From positions 62,001-126,000 of the forward strand of contig JBBHKE010003401.1 of assembly GCA_037447655.1 (NCBI GenBank): DNA of 64,000 bases. The letters run 5' to 3'. Below the pieces are notes generated by a model. The model was not told the origin of the DNA and ran no database searches. It saw nothing but the letters and a program-made list of their open reading frames with translations. Each line of letters begins with the position of its first letter. The stretch's first letter is position 1. A program made the translations under genes and the position numbers. Below, piece by piece: positions 1-12,256 of this stretch. This stretch comes from Zygnema cylindricum (lineage: Eukaryota; Streptophyta; Zygnematophyceae; Zygnematales; Zygnemataceae).

Positions 1-47
1 CTTGGAAGTTGTCCACTCTAAGGACATATGGAGGTCTCAGAGTTTCA
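1..47 (+). mobile_element. Tail of a Copia-type LTR (fragment)
   Basis: The first 47 bases match the last bases of the Copia LTRs at 6435-7482 and 12257-13306 (reverse strand there) and the fragment ending at 62692. All end around the motif GGTCTCAGAGTTTCA. The rest of this LTR lies outside the window. It abuts Gypsy gag sequence at position 48. Confidence 0.6.
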
Positions 48-495
48 CCTCGTACTTGCAAGTGTAGAGTGTGAGGGCCGTACCACGGAGGTATTGACTG
101 AAAAAGGAATTAGCGACACGGTGGTCAAACCTATCCTGATATCTAAATGCAAAATCCCTCATTTCAGTATCGTATTTTATACGGAAATGTGATAAGAACA
201 TGGTGTCTTTTAATCCGGAAAAGCAGAATTGCATCTTTCCCATGGATCCCTCTAAAGAGGAAGCCATGTTGTAAAAGGGAGCATGGGCAGGTAATGCCAA
301 AGCTGGGCTGGCAAAGAACCTACGAGTGTGAGGAGTAGGAAAGGTTTCCTCTGGGAAGTCTTCTTCGGTCCCCTCTATGTATGACCTAGAAGAAACCGAG
401 GACAGCGATGACGTAGATGTGAGACCAGACCACACTGACGGCGATCTGCGATCTGCAATTGGATCGGATGTGGTCAACGATTCGGGAAAATCCAA
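48..495 (-). pseudogene. Gypsy-type gag fragment
   Basis: The open frame (about 150 codons, no ATG start) begins with a Ser/Thr/Pro-rich stretch. It ends in a segment typical of the matrix-capsid region of Ty3/Gypsy Gag: FSGLKDTMFLSHFRIKY, then a helical stretch ending YLRGTALTLY. That pattern (a small patch, a line of bulky hydrophobics, then a YL-x-G-x-A motif) is known for plant Gypsy Gags. The downstream end is cut by the LTR tail at 1-47, so nucleocapsid and pol are missing. I infer a broken Gypsy copy; the family call rests on one motif region. Confidence 0.45.
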
Positions 496-2740
496 AGGAT
501 TTAACTATGGAGGACGATACAATGTACCACCTTAAGTGGACCCGGATAAATAATGATGGTTATCCCAATCTGTAGGCATAAACAAAGGGGAAAACCCTGA
601 CTACATTAATGAAATGTTTCGCACAACCTAACCGAGATGCAACACGTGTCAGACCAATCCACTCGTCCAGTCATCACACTCAGTCACTATAAAGACCGAT
701 GGTCATATCTAGCAAAAAATCAGTTTACAAAAACCTCTACCTTGCAAAAAGTTGGCAAGGCCAAAGGGCCTGATCTATAAAAACAAGAAAATTGCTATCT
801 AGGCACCCTAAGGTGCAGATCTACAACAACACAGCCGAGAAAAGGTCTACACAGTGCCACCCACGGCAAGATCTAGCAAAAAATCCCACTCCAGATAGTC
901 ACACAAAAATCCAAGGCCACTTAGGGCCAGATACCATGCAGGGAAAGCAGGAAAATGCAAATACTCAACAACAAAGGTTCACGATGGAACTCCTCCACAC
1001 TGATCCCCTACACGAGTATCCACACTAAATCAGAACACTCTTGCACCCGCAAGGCATCGGCTACTTACAAACACCTTTAGTGCTCTGGTGAGCACTAAGG
1101 GTGATCCAAACTTGTTCGAAGCAAGTCGGGTTTTGCAGAGCTCAGTGGGATAAAATTCGCTCCATGAAATGCACTCCGAGCAACGTCTCCAAAATAACCC
1201 TCCGCAAGACCCGTTCGTACCGTGAAGATGTACGCCGTGGAATGTTAGGGTACCAATGGAAAGAAGGGAAGAAAGCGTTCGGTGGAAGAAAAATAAACAA
1301 TAAGACACACAAATACGATACATAGGAAAAGTGTGTTAGAATATAGTAAGAGGCCGCTGAAACTCCAGGTATACAGCCAAACTTGTGACAACAATAATCC
1401 AAAGCCAGCAGCCAACCCTAATTCCACTTGGAAAACCCTAATTCTAGACGGCCGAGACTCCAAATCTGCAGCCAACGAATAGAAGGATAGCGACCAACGG
1501 ACTAGAATAAAAATGAATAAACCCTAAATCTGCTGCAAACCTAATTCTGCAGCCAAAACCGTAATTCTGTCTCCAAACTCTAATTCTGCAGTATAACCCT
1601 AAATTTGATACAAAATTTAGGTTTAACACTAAAGCCAAGAAATATAGTGGCAGCAGAATAAGAGACAAAGGTTGAAAGAAAGAAATAGCGGAAAACAAAA
1701 ACAATTTTTTTTTTTTATATATAATAAAATTTATATTTTTAATAGATTTTTTTTTCTATATAGCTTTTGGACAAGAATACTCAGCCACAAGGTAGCCACT
1801 AGGCTCTTGGGTCTTCTACGTATTCTTTACAAGAGTTATCTCATATGAAAGCAACGAAGCAAAATAAATAATTCTAACCAAAAACAAGGAAAACTCTAAA
1901 TTCCGCCAAAATTCACCCTTCCATTCCCAACCGAAAATACAAACAACACAAATACAAACACCCAAACCGTTCAGCTGTCCGAGGGAAGGGCAGGAGGATC
2001 CGGATGCTTCTCCACACGAACTCTAATCCACCACTTCCCAAAAATGACACAAGTTGGAGAGAAACCTTCCGGACTTGGCTTTGAGCCGCGTGGATTAAAA
2101 GCGTGGGCAGAATTACAAGGGAGAATGTAAGTAAACTATCTAGCCTCTACAGCTAGCTAGCAAAAGAAAAGAAGAAACTTGAGCAATCGGTGAGAGAGAG
2201 AGCAAGAGAAAAGCTCCGCCGCCTAGAGAAAATTCTTGTCCAAAAGCTAGAAATTCTAAGTCTGAAAATAGACTAAGTATTAGCTACGCTACGCCTACGC
2301 AAACCCTAACCTAAGTCTAAGCTAGTTCACATGAACGAACTACTTAAGATGTTTGGCCAATAGGCGACCAACATCGTCTGCCGTACGCTTAACAAAACCC
2401 ACCGTCCGAGGGTAAAAACCCTCCCTAACTACATGTACGCACGAACCTACATGGGTTCGCGACTTAAATATATAATGGTATATCGAAGCGTCTATGGTAC
2501 TCCCGGATATCGCGCTGCGTCACTAAACGATACTTCACGTATTTACTCCAAAATTGTGTACCTGCGCACGAAACGAAACAATAATACGCACGCAATTAGT
2601 ACATATACAAATAGAGGTGTACGTGAATCGCGTACACGTCAAAGATAAGTAAACCGATGTGCCTTTGCACGTGCAAAAAGAAATCATGCACGCGCGGAAA
2701 AATAATTGTGCGTGATGTATGAATTCGTTCCAGCATGTTT
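496..2740. other. Non-coding, probably Gypsy LTR/leader or other repeat DNA
   Basis: I see no convincing gene here. The short open frames show no domain and occur on both strands. The stretch around 1380-1640 has degenerate repeats built from CCTAATTCTGCAGCC-like words. The segment TTTTGGACAAGAAT near 1766 recurs inverted near 2233. Because it lies between the probable polypurine tract at 3097 and the gag fragment at 495 on the same strand, part of it could be a long LTR; I could not find matching ends. Confidence 0.4.
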
Positions 2741-2880
2741 AATATCGCGTGCGCGTGCACAATATCGTGTGTGTGTGCGAAATATCGTGCACACATGCAA
2801 AATATCGCTCGCGCATGCACAATATCATGCGTGCGTGCGCAACATATCGTGCGCGCATGCAAAATATCGTGCATGCCCGC
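2741..2880. repeat. 20-bp tandem repeat, seven units, alternating purine-pyrimidine
   Basis: Seven head-to-tail units start at 2741, 2761, 2781, 2801, 2821, 2841 and 2863. Each begins AATATC (or a close variant) and continues with a GTGCGCGCATGCA-like alternating purine-pyrimidine half. Unit length is 20 bp, with one of 22 and a shortened last one. The CG/CA alternation explains the long open frames on both strands; neither strand looks like a real protein. Such tracts are prone to Z-DNA and hairpins. Confidence 0.85.
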
Positions 2881-3096
2881 GACCGACACCATGCGGCATG
2901 ACAGCTGTCGTGCATGAGGGAAAAGCAAGAGCGAACATGCATCCCAACCAGCAAAGTCATGCTCTAGACATATATACAAACGAAAATGAATGAGAAGAGA
3001 AAAATGTATATACAACATGCAAAAGAATAAAGGTGAAGATGACCAAAGGAATAAAAAGGAAGAATACTCCCCTAGCGTAAAGTGACCCCTATAATT

Positions 3097-3105
3097 CCCC
3101 CCCCC
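3097..3105 (-). other. Candidate polypurine tract of the Gypsy element
   Basis: Nine C on the plus strand are nine G on the coding strand of the Gypsy element, just after the stop of the PHD-bearing frame at 3112. A purine run there is where the plus-strand primer of an LTR retrotransposon is expected, next to the 3' LTR. The LTR itself was not delimited. Confidence 0.4.
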
Positions 3106-3111
3106 AGCTCC

Positions 3112-3486
3112 TTAGCCTGCGAATGAGCTGGTCAAAACGGCCGGCAGCTCACGACAGCCATGGCAAAACCAATGGCCAGCTGGCACGGCTGTCAATGGAG
3201 GAACTAAGCACTCCATGTGGAACCCTTGGTTACAATAGTCGCACAGGAGCATGGAAGTCTCGCCGTCTGCTCGCGTGCAAATGGTACATTCCGTCGCCTT
3301 TGTGATTGGCATTCTCATCGGATCCATATTCTGTGACAAATCCGGTAAGTAACAAGGTGCAAAATTCTTCGAATTCTCTCGAATTATCCTTATATCCGCA
3401 CCTTGAAAACCCAACATCCCGTTAGCATCCATTTCCACCACACAAAAAATGTGTGGTGAAACATTTGTGTCCAAAGTATCGAACAA
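3112..3486 (-). pseudogene. PHD finger at the C-terminus of a Gypsy integrase
   Basis: This 124-codon segment continues the integrase frame after one in-frame TGA. Its first 60 residues are the integrase C-terminal tail, with the PCYLPDL motif common in Gypsy integrases. Then comes a complete Cys4-His-Cys3 PHD finger: Cys 67, 70, 82, 85, His 90, Cys 93, 108, 111, with the usual CDYCNQGFHMEC core and a Trp two residues before the seventh metal ligand. PHD fingers commonly bind histone H3 tails. I infer that here the domain helps direct integration to chromatin, a role played by chromodomains in chromoviruses. The element is dead (stops in the integrase), but every zinc ligand of the finger is kept. 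Confidence 0.75.
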
Positions 3487-4425
3487 CTGGCGTCAGAGGT
3501 ACACGTAATCGCCGAACCGGTAGGATTTCTGTTGTGGCTTGTAAGTGCCACTCCGCATGGTGGCGAACCTTAAAGTATCGTGATGTTGGGCAATTTGCAA
3601 ATTATCAAAAGCCATGGGCATCTCACGGGCGAAAAGCAAAGCACGGCGAGTTAGTTTTTCCAAAAATATGGTGTCACACATTTGAGGCAAAGGTAAATTT
3701 GTCGCTTTCTGAATATTCCGACGGAGCAAGGGTGCCCGACCGAAGACAATATAGTACGGGCTGAAATTAGCCAAGCTAGCCAATATGCACATCCAGTTGC
3801 CTATGGTGATATAACCCAAGGATTCGTCCCAAACGTAGATGTGTTTCTCCAAACAATGCTTTCAAAGAGCCTGCTTGAAAGTTTGGACAGCTCGTTCCCC
3901 CAAGCTATCGGCTTGTGGGTGATCACGACTCGTCCAGAAATGATCAATTAAAGCTTCATCCAACATCTCTTGAAATTCCCCGCGGAACTCCGTACCCTGG
4001 TCCATGAGAACCTCCGCAGTAGCTCCTAACACATGGGAACGTGCTCTTTAAAAGCAGCGGTGGTCAATTTAGCGGTCTTGTGGGGAAGAGCGACCATCTC
4101 TACTCACTTGCTAAAATTTTCAATCATTATCATAATGTTTTGTTTCCCCTTTCGAGATAAGGGAAACGGTCGAGCAAGATCGACGGACCAGCGATAAAAC
4201 AATCCTCTGATATGCAATGGCTGTAGAGACACCAGTCAATTAGAGAAAGAGGTGCGTAGCCGGTCGCATGTGGCGCATTTGTGGAGAATGGCCACCACAT
4301 CCGCTTGCATTCCGGACCACCAATAGTGTGCCTGTACAAGTCTCAAAGTACGCTAGGTCCCATAATGGCCAAGCTCGGTATGTATTTGCTCAATCAAAGA
4401 CAAGCGCTCGGTTGGTCGGGGGACA
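3487..4425 (-). pseudogene. Ty3/Gypsy integrase, degraded
   Basis: Reading down the minus strand, the order is: a zinc-binding H2C2 region (HYGT, then CATCDR), the catalytic core with WSVDLARPFP (first Asp) and later a region equivalent to LTDQGTQF (second Asp), then a SLGERAVQTFK stretch carrying the Glu, then FSPYYIVFGRAPLLRRN and a C-terminal FGDYVYL motif. Several stops and at least one frameshift break it. It runs straight into the PHD finger. Its upstream end is cut near 4425, where Copia LTR sequence begins, so RT and RNase H are missing. A second copy of the same integrase lies at 11596-12256. Confidence 0.75.
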
Positions 4426-5127
4426 TGTCGTTGTACTTTATGTACGAATACTGTACGACATGGCCTAAATGTCGACACGTGGTATGTCCGGATTCGCTCC
4501 CGTAATCCTCGAAGATGCCGCGATCCAATGTAATTCTGCCACGTGTCATCCGATGTGGCGATGACCACAAACCGCCGAAATCCTCTTCCGCGATCTCTGC
4601 GTTAATTCCGACCGTCCGATTAAATTCATATTTAATCGTAGCCGTAATAAATACATGTGCCGTAATCTTTTCTTTAAACAAACAAATGCGCGGTATTGGT
4701 TTCTTATCCGTACCGCAATCAGTACTTTTACAATTATGGATCTATGTCTCGCGTAAACAGTTATAGTTAAATGAATTTTCCTACTTGTTAATATTTAATT
4801 AAATATCAAACCCTACATTACGTAACACTCGATAAAGACTTAACGGCTAAGGCTACTGGCTATCGGCTGTCTGCCGGCCGGTAGGTACCAGGATTAAATC
4901 CTGTAGCCGACACTTTCCTTTTAGTAAATAAACCCCTAACTAATATATAATCCCCGTAAACTTCTAGATAGCCTAGGTAGCCATGGCTCTAGCTCCCTCT
5001 CCAATTTCTCAGAAACTGCGACAAGTTTGAGAGTTGGAGAAAGAAGTTAGAGGTAGATTGCCTCGGCTTCTTTTTATATTTCTATTTAGACGTAGAAAAT
5101 ACTTAAAATGGACCATTAATTTCTACA
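4426..5127 (-). mobile_element. Copia LTR, truncated
   Basis: On the minus strand it begins TGTAGAAATTAATGG at 5127, right after a purine-rich AAGGGGAG tract, as expected for a 3' LTR of the Copia body at 5200-6434. It matches the LTRs at 6435-7482 and 12257-13306 but lacks their last 300 bp or so, ending around 4426 against Gypsy integrase. The plus strand carries the LTR's internal tRNA-like box near 4890. Confidence 0.75.
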
Positions 5128-5199
5128 CTCCCCTTATTTTCTAGTCAATCTTTAATTTTAGACCACACTTCTCCCTGCAGAAAATTAGCTTAGGGGAAG

Positions 5200-6434
5200 G
5201 CACAGGTTTGGTCATCATATTTGCTACTATCTCACTGTGTGGTCTGTACTCTAAACTGATTATTTTGTTTTCTACTTTCTCTCTAACAAAGCTGAGTGTG
5301 ATGTCTATGTGTTTGGCTTTAAAATGATGTTTAGGATTGGCAGAAATAGCGATTGCTGCCTGATTATCACAAAAAAATTATGCACACCACTCTTAAGGTG
5401 ACCAAGCTCACCAAGCAAAGACTTGACCCACATAAATTCTTTTACAGCAGAGCTAGAGGCCATATACTCATCCTCCATGGTGGACTGAGCAATAAATTTT
5501 TGTTGTTTGCTACTCCAACAGCAACACCCATCACCCACATATAATACATATCCAGAAGTGCATCTCCACATCGAAGCATCACTATAACAAGCATCACTCC
5601 AAGTGGTGATGTCAGTCATCTCCCCACCCAAATGCAACCATAGATCCCTAGTTCCTATCAAATATCTAAGGACTCTCTAAACTACCTCCCAATCCCTCTT
5701 AGTGGGAGCATTTAGACTTCTACTCAGCACTCCTAAAGCTGCAGCTAAAGCCGGTCGGGTACAATTTATAGAATAGATTAGACTTCCCACTACTTGCTTG
5801 TAAGGAATAGTCTGCATGAACTTCTATTCTTCAGGAGATACTTTCTTGTCTAAGACTATGACTCCTTCTACCTCACTCCCCTCACTTTCCTTCTTCAACT
5901 CCATTGGAGTTGTACAACTATTAGCTTTATCAATTTGAAATTTTTCAATCATGTTCCCTATTGCTTCTTTTTGAGTCAATCTTATAATTTTTCTTTTTTG
6001 GTCTCTCTCTACTTGAATTCCCAAAATATATTTTGCTTCCCCCATATCCTTCATTTCAAATCTCATTTTAAGATCGGTTTTCAGTTTATTAATTTTTTCC
6101 ATTGATTTACTTAAAACAAGCTAATCATCAACATAAATTGCAATAAATATAAAACCTTCCTCATCTTCAAAAACATAGATTGAGTGATATGAGCTGATCC
6201 GGATATATCCTAGACCAATAGGAAACTCATCAAGCTTCTTATTCCACTGTCGAGGCACCTGTTTCAAACCATAAAGAGATTTAATCAGCCGGCATACCTT
6301 ACTCTCCTCTCCTTCCTCCACAAACCATTCGGGTTGTTGCATGAAGATCTCTTCTTCGAATTCTCTATGCAAAAAGGATGTCTTGATGTCCATTTGGTGC
6401 ACTTCCATGTCTTCCGCTGCTGCCAGGCTGAGAA
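5200..6434 (-). pseudogene. Copia pol fragment: reverse transcriptase and RNase H
   Basis: Translated pieces carry Copia RT motifs (VHQMDIKTSFLH, KSLYGLKQVPRQWNKK, FIAIYVDD) and RNase H motifs (TWSDACYSDASMWRCTSGY, STMEDEYMAS). The upstream end is lost: the frame starts inside RT just after the position of FPAVRILLS in the other copies, and LTR sequence precedes it. Frameshifts and stops separate the pieces. It is about 80-90% identical by eye to the body at 7483-11595. Gag, protease and integrase are absent. Confidence 0.85.
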
Positions 6435-7482
6435 TGATACTCTGAGACCTCCATAAGTCCTCAGAGTGGACAGCTTCCAAGAAGCCTCTAGGATAATCTT
6501 GACCCCTTTGTGTTTAAGCAAAAATAACTGCCGCCCTGGCAGGTAAAAACACTGACCACCTTCACGCCTGTGAAGACAAGAATCCCGTGAGTCGATAGCA
6601 AAAAGAATCTCTGAATTTGCTCCCCTGAGCAGTAAGTTATGAAGGGTCAAAGTTGACCTTTTGTACAGAAGCTCTCTGGGAGAGAGGGTCCTATCTCCTA
6701 ATTTTTCTAAGTCCATCTCTCTCACAGACTCTATCTACTGATGTACGGAACCAATCAGAATACAGTTCCGTACGCAAAAGTACATCTGCCGGTGTACTTT
6801 ATGTAGGAACATTGTACGACATGTCCCAAATGTCGACACAAGTAATATTCGGATTCGGTGCCATAACCTCCGGAGATTCCACGATCTAATGTAATTTCGC
6901 CAAGCGTCATCCGATGTGGAGATGACCACAAACCGCCGAAATCTTCTTCCGCGATCTCGGCGCTAATTCCGGCCGTCCGATTAGAATCTAATTTAATCGT
7001 AGCCGTAATAAATACATGCGCGGTATTCGTTTCACATCCGAAATAAAATGCGCGGTATTGATTTTGTGCATGTACCGTATTCCGTACTTATACATTACCG
7101 GATCTATGTATACCGTACACAGTTACAGTTAAATGATTTAACCTACGTATTAATATTTAAATTAATATCGTACTATATATTACATAAGACTACTTCTAGA
7201 CCTAACGGCTAAGGCTACCGGCTATGTACTATCTATCGGCCGGCAGGTACTAGGATCAAATCGTGTGGCCGGCATATTCCTTTTAGTAAATAATCCCTAA
7301 ACTAGTATAAATTTCCCGTAAACCTCAGGATAGCCTAGGTAGCCATGGCTCTAGCTTCCTCTCCAATTTCTCAGTGACTGCGACAAGTTTGAGAGTTGGA
7401 GAGAGAAGTTAGAGGTAGACTGCCTCGGCTTCTTTATTTCTATTCAGACCTAGAAAATACTTTAAAACCATTAGTTTCTACA
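6435..7482 (-). mobile_element. Copia LTR between two Copia bodies
   Basis: About 1,048 bp, starting TGTAGAAACTAATGG at 7482 and ending CAGAGTATCA at 6435 on the minus strand. A purine tract (AAGGGGAG) lies just upstream, so it is the 3' LTR of the body at 7483-11595. It also directly precedes the truncated body at 5200-6434 in the same orientation, so it may serve as that element's 5' LTR. No target duplication is seen at either end. It matches the LTR at 12257-13306 along its length. Confidence 0.8.
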
Positions 7483-10400
7483 CTCCCCTTATTTTCTAGT
7501 CAATCTTTAATTTCAGACCACACTTCTCCTTGCAGAAAATTAGCTTTGGGGAAGGCACAGGTTTGGTCATCATATCTGCTACCATCTCACTATCTGGTCG
7601 GTACTCTAAACTAATTATTTTATTTTCTACTTTCTCTCTAACAAAGCTGAGTCAATGTCCATGTGTTTAGCTTTAAAATGATGATTAGGATTGGCAGAAA
7701 TAGCGATTGTTAGTTGATTATCACAAAATATTTTCTGCACACCACTCTTAAGATGACCAAGTTCACCAAGTAAAGACTTGACACACATCAATTCTTTTAC
7801 AGCAGAGCAAGAGTCCATATACTCAGCCTCCATGGTGGACTGAGCAATAACCTTTTGTTGTTTGCTACTCCAACAGCAAGCCCCGTCACCCACATATAAT
7901 ACATATCCAGAAGTGCATCTCCTCATCGGAGCATCACCATAACTAGCATCACTCCAAGTAGTGATGTCAGTATTCTCCCCACCCAAATGCAACCATAGAT
8001 CCCTAGTTCCTATCAAGTATCTAAGAACTCTCTTAGCTGCCCCCCAATCATTCTTAGTGGGAGCATTTAGACTTCTACTCAGCACTCCTACACTGCAGCT
8101 AAATCCGGCCCGGTATAATTCAAAAAATAGATTAGACTTCCCACTACTTGCCTGTAACGAATAGTCTGCATGAACTTCTGTTCTTCATGAGATAATTCCT
8201 CGTCTAAGACTATGACTCCTTCTTCCTCACTCCCCTCACTTCCCTTCTTCAATTCCATTGGAGTTGTACAACAATTAGCTTTATCCATTTGAAATTTTTC
8301 AAGCATGTTCCCTATTGCTTCTTTTGAGTCAATCTTATAATTTTTCTTTTTCGGTCTCTCTCTACTTGAATTCCCAAAATATAGTTTGCTTCCCCCATAT
8401 CCTTCATTTCAAATCTCCTCTTAAGATCGGTTTTCAGTTTATTAATTTTTTCCATTGATTAACTTAAAACAAGCAAATCATCAACATAAATTGCAATAAA
8501 TATAAAACCTTCCTCATCTTCGAAAACATAGATTGAGTGATCTGAGCTGATCCGGATATATCCCAGACCAGTAAGAAACTCATGAAGCTTCTTATTCCAC
8601 TGTCGAGGCGCCTGTTTCAAACCATAAAGAGATTTAATCAGCCGACATACCTTACTCTCCTCTCCTTCTTCCACAAACCCTTCGGGTTGTCGCATGAAGA
8701 TCTCCTCTTCCAATTCTCCATGCAAAAAGGTTGTTTTGATGTCCATCTAGTGCACTTCCATGTCTTCCGCTGCTGCCAAGCTGAGAAGTATGCGGACGGC
8801 GGGAAATCTGACCACCGGGGCAAAGGTTTCTTGGTAGTCAATTCCTTCCTTTTGTGTAAATCCCTTTGCCACTAGTCGGGCCTTGTAGCGCTCGATTGTG
8901 ATATCTGGGTTCAGTTTTAGTTTGAAAACCCACTTACAACCGATTGGTTTTCGGTTAGGTGGAGAGTCCACCAGCTCCCAAGTATCGGCTGCCATGATTG
9001 AAGCCATCTCCTCATTGATGGCTGTCTTCCACCGGTTTCTTTCTGGAAAAGTCATCGCCTCTCGATAAGTTTGAGGTTCATCTTGATGAGATAGTTTAGT
9101 TACCTTGTTATTAACCTGTTTTTCTTGCAGTCTTTTGCTACTTCTCCTCCCTCCCTCAAAATCTGAGGCCGGAATAGATGGTTCTCGTGGATTCTTTCAA
9201 ACAAACTCGGCTTCTCCCCTATCCCTTGATTCCGAATCAATTTCCACCACGTCTTCCGCTTCGAGTAGAGTTGTCACTGGAGTTTCCACAGCCGAGTCCT
9301 TTTCGGTCTGATTTGTTCCTGCAAGAATGTCATCGTCCCTAAAACGTGGATAGTTAGGAAGCTCAAAGTTATCAGAATTTTCTGACTCAAATCTGATTTT
9401 TACTGACTTTGTATATTTGAAGGGATCCACAGACTTTCCTTCATCCATAACTACTAGATGCTTTACTAAGATTATATCTTCTCTTTTTAGATCATAAACT
9501 CTATATCCTTTAACATCCTCATCATATCCTAATAAGTATCCCGGTTTTCCTTTAGGATCTAGCTTCCAATTGGACCGATCAGTATCTAGACTGAATACTT
9601 GACTGCCGAAACCTCTAAATGAGATAAGTCTGGTTTCCGGCCTGTCCATCTCTCATAAGGTGTTTGATCTTTTATAGCTGAAGTAAGAACTCTATTTTTG
9701 AGGTAATTAGCACAGTTCATTGCTTCTGCCCAAATCCTTTTTCCTATCTTCTTATCCGACAACATACTTCTAGCACTATCACTTAGTGTTCTATTTAACC
9801 TTTCAGCTACCCCATTCTGTTCAGGATTTTCTGGCACTGTCTTTTGGTGTTGAACCCCATCTTCCCTCAAAAAATCCTCAAACTGGTTAGAAGTATACTC
9901 TCCACCATTGTCACTCCTTACTCTCTTGATTGGAGTTTCATGGAGTTTTTCGCTCCATGCTTTATATTGTCTAAAACAGTCCTCAGCTTGTGACTTGTTT
10001 TTCAAAAAATATACTCGGGAATACCGAGACCAATCATCAGTTATAGTCATCATAAATCTCTTCCCCCCCGGTGAGGGCACTCTAGCCGGTCCCCAAATAT
10101 CTGTGTGTACTAGATCTAGAAGTTTTTCTCCCTTGTAGGTGGCTGTTTTTGGAAAGGGTAATCTGTGTGCTTTACCTTGAGCACACCCACTACAATCACT
10201 TATATCATCACTCTCACTGAACTGAATCCCTTCCACCACTCCCATCTTTTTCATCTCTCTTAACTTATCTAGATTCACATGCCCAAGCCTCTTATGCCAC
10301 ATCATAATATCATGAACACCAGCATAATAAAGTTTCTTCGTTTCATTACTTAAGATCAGCCTAAACATCCCATGGCTACCTTTCTCAGCAATGAAATAGA

Positions 10401-11595
10401 CATCCTCCTCAAAACTAGCAGTAAAAACTCCTTCCCTAGTGCTAGTGAAAAAACCCTTATCATCTAATACTGATGTAGAGATAAGGTTTTTGTTCAGCTC
10501 CGGAATAAAAAATACATCGGAGAATGTTAATATGGATGTCTTTCCTTCAACTAACACTTTCAGATCTACCGATCCTACAAGAGTAGTGGTGACTATCCTC
10601 CCATCCCCGTACTCTATCTCTACGGTGGGAATCTTTCTTATCTTAGTGAACAGGTGTCTATCCTTACACATGTGCATTGAGGCACCTGAATCTATAATCC
10701 AGCCTGCTTCACCTTTCAATCCACCGTAAGCACATTTCTGCCTTCGTGGAATTTCAACCTCAGTTTTCGCCTCCAACTCCTCATCCAAAAGGAGCTCATC
10801 GTCCTCGTCCTCGGATTCCGCCTCAAGTACCTGTGTGACAAGGGCCTTTTTCTTTCCTCTCGGGGTACCACCGGTCTGCCCCTCCTTTAACCGAAGCTCG
10901 GTTAGCTTGGTGCACTCTGCCATATAGTGCCCAGGTTTCTTACAAAAATGACATAAACCTTTGGGAGCCCTTGGTTCGAACTCGCCAACCTGTTTTTCCT
11001 GCTCCCTACCCCCATAGTTTCCGACTGGTTTCCGGGAATCCTTGTTCCTCCAATCGGTCGCTGTTGCCAAGGCTTGGCCACTCTTTCCTCCCCTTCGGAT
11101 CTCAATCGTATTCTCTCGAACGAGAATCATCCCTACCACTGAGTTCCATACCCACCTTGAGTCCGGCAAGTCCTGCACACGGTTGACTATGTTCTCGAAC
11201 TCATCAGGTAACTTCATTAGTAAACAGTTAACTTTTTCTTTTTCACTAAAAACTTTACCCGCACTCTCTAGCTCCATGAAGAGTGTAGCAAGCTCATTGC
11301 AAAAATCCAACATATTTCCCCCTTTGTATACATACTCCTTAACTTTCTGATCAGCCAACTGTTGTTGCTGAATCGTACCACTTCGGATCATCTCTATGAG
11401 AGCCATCCAAAGATCGGATGCCCTCTCTACCTGCAAATGAGGACATGCAAGTCCTTGAGTGAGATGGCGTAGGATGAAGTGCTTTGCCGCCATATTGTTG
11501 AAGTCCCAGGTTTCAGTATCATTCTCCTCGTTCCTCGGAATAGGTGACATGAATGCTAAACCAGTTGCTATTGGTGTGGTCGCCTCCTTTTTATT
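7483..11595 (-). pseudogene. Copia retrotransposon Gag-Pol, nearly complete
   Basis: Order on the minus strand: Gag with a CCHC knuckle (CHFCKKPGHYMAEC, about 10910-10950), protease (WIIDSGASMHMC), GAG-pre-integrase (MMWHKRLGHVN), integrase with VHTDIWGPA, SDNGGEYTS and PENPEQNGVAERLNR giving the D,D-35-E triad, RT (ETFAPVVRFPAVR, MDIKTTFLHGELEEE, FIAIYVDDLLVLS) and RNase H (TWSDASYGDAPMRRCTSGY, STMEAEYM, AKHMDID). The first part, Gag to integrase, is one long open frame from 11595 to 9586. RT and RNase H sit in other frames separated by shifts and stops. The Gag N-terminus is replaced by Gypsy integrase sequence in frame. Confidence 0.9.
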
Positions 11596-12256
11596 GGCAA
11601 TCTGCAAGTTTTCAAAAGCCATGGGCATTTCACGGGCAAAAAGCAAAGCACGACGAGTGAGTTCTTCCAAAAAAATAGTGTCAGACATCAGCGGAAGTGG
11701 GAAGCTTGCGGCCTTCTGAATATTGCGACCGAGCAACGGTTGTCGCCCAAATAAAACATAATACGGGCTGAAATTAGCCAGACTAGCCTGAACCGACATG
11801 CAATATCCCATGGTAATGTAACCGAGGGACTCGTCCCAAACTGAAATGTGTTTTTCTAAGCAATGCTTACGCAAGGCACGCTTAAATGTCTGGACTGCTC
11901 GTTCAGCCAGGCCATCGGCCTAGGGGTGATCCCGACTAGTACGACGATGATCGATGAGAGCCTCATCAAGCATCTCTTGAAATTCTCCCCGAAATTGTGT
12001 ACCTTGATCCGTAAGGACCTCGGCTGGGGCACCGTATCTCATAAGGACATGTTCCTTAAAAGCTGTGGTGGTTAACTTAGCGGTCTTGTGAGGCAGGGCT
12101 ACGACTTCTACCCACTTACTGAAATTTTCAATCATAATCATGATATATTGTTTACCCCTACGCGAGATAGGAAAAGGTCCGGCCAGATCGACCGACCATC
12201 GATAGAATAAACCTCTAATAGGTAGAGGTTGGAGCGTAGTCTGCCGGTTAGAGAAA
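11596..12256 (-). pseudogene. Gypsy integrase fragment fused to Copia Gag
   Basis: The minus-strand sequence encodes the same Gypsy integrase as 3487-4425. It includes LYRWSVDLAGPFPISRRGK with the first Asp, LTDQGTQFRGEFQEML with the second, then YYVLFGRQPLLGRNIQKA and the helix ending MPMAFENLQIA. At residue 93-94 of the 762-codon frame (about 11595) it passes without a stop into Copia Gag. At its upstream end, 12256, it abuts the Copia LTR tail, whose ATG opens a frame into it (MEVSEF, then FHFSNRQ). A frameshift separates the D,D part from the C-terminal part. It may be a template-switch product or an old nested insertion. Confidence 0.8.

Noticed and set aside
1444-1704. Telomere-like AACCCTAA words near 1500-1620
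   Set aside because: Only scattered CCCTAA/CCTAAT words within degenerate longer units, with no perfect 7-bp array; not an interstitial telomere tract.
2596-3018. Long open frames on both strands over 2600-3018
   Set aside because: They are created by the 20-bp alternating repeat, which lacks stops on either strand; the peptides are repeats with no domain.
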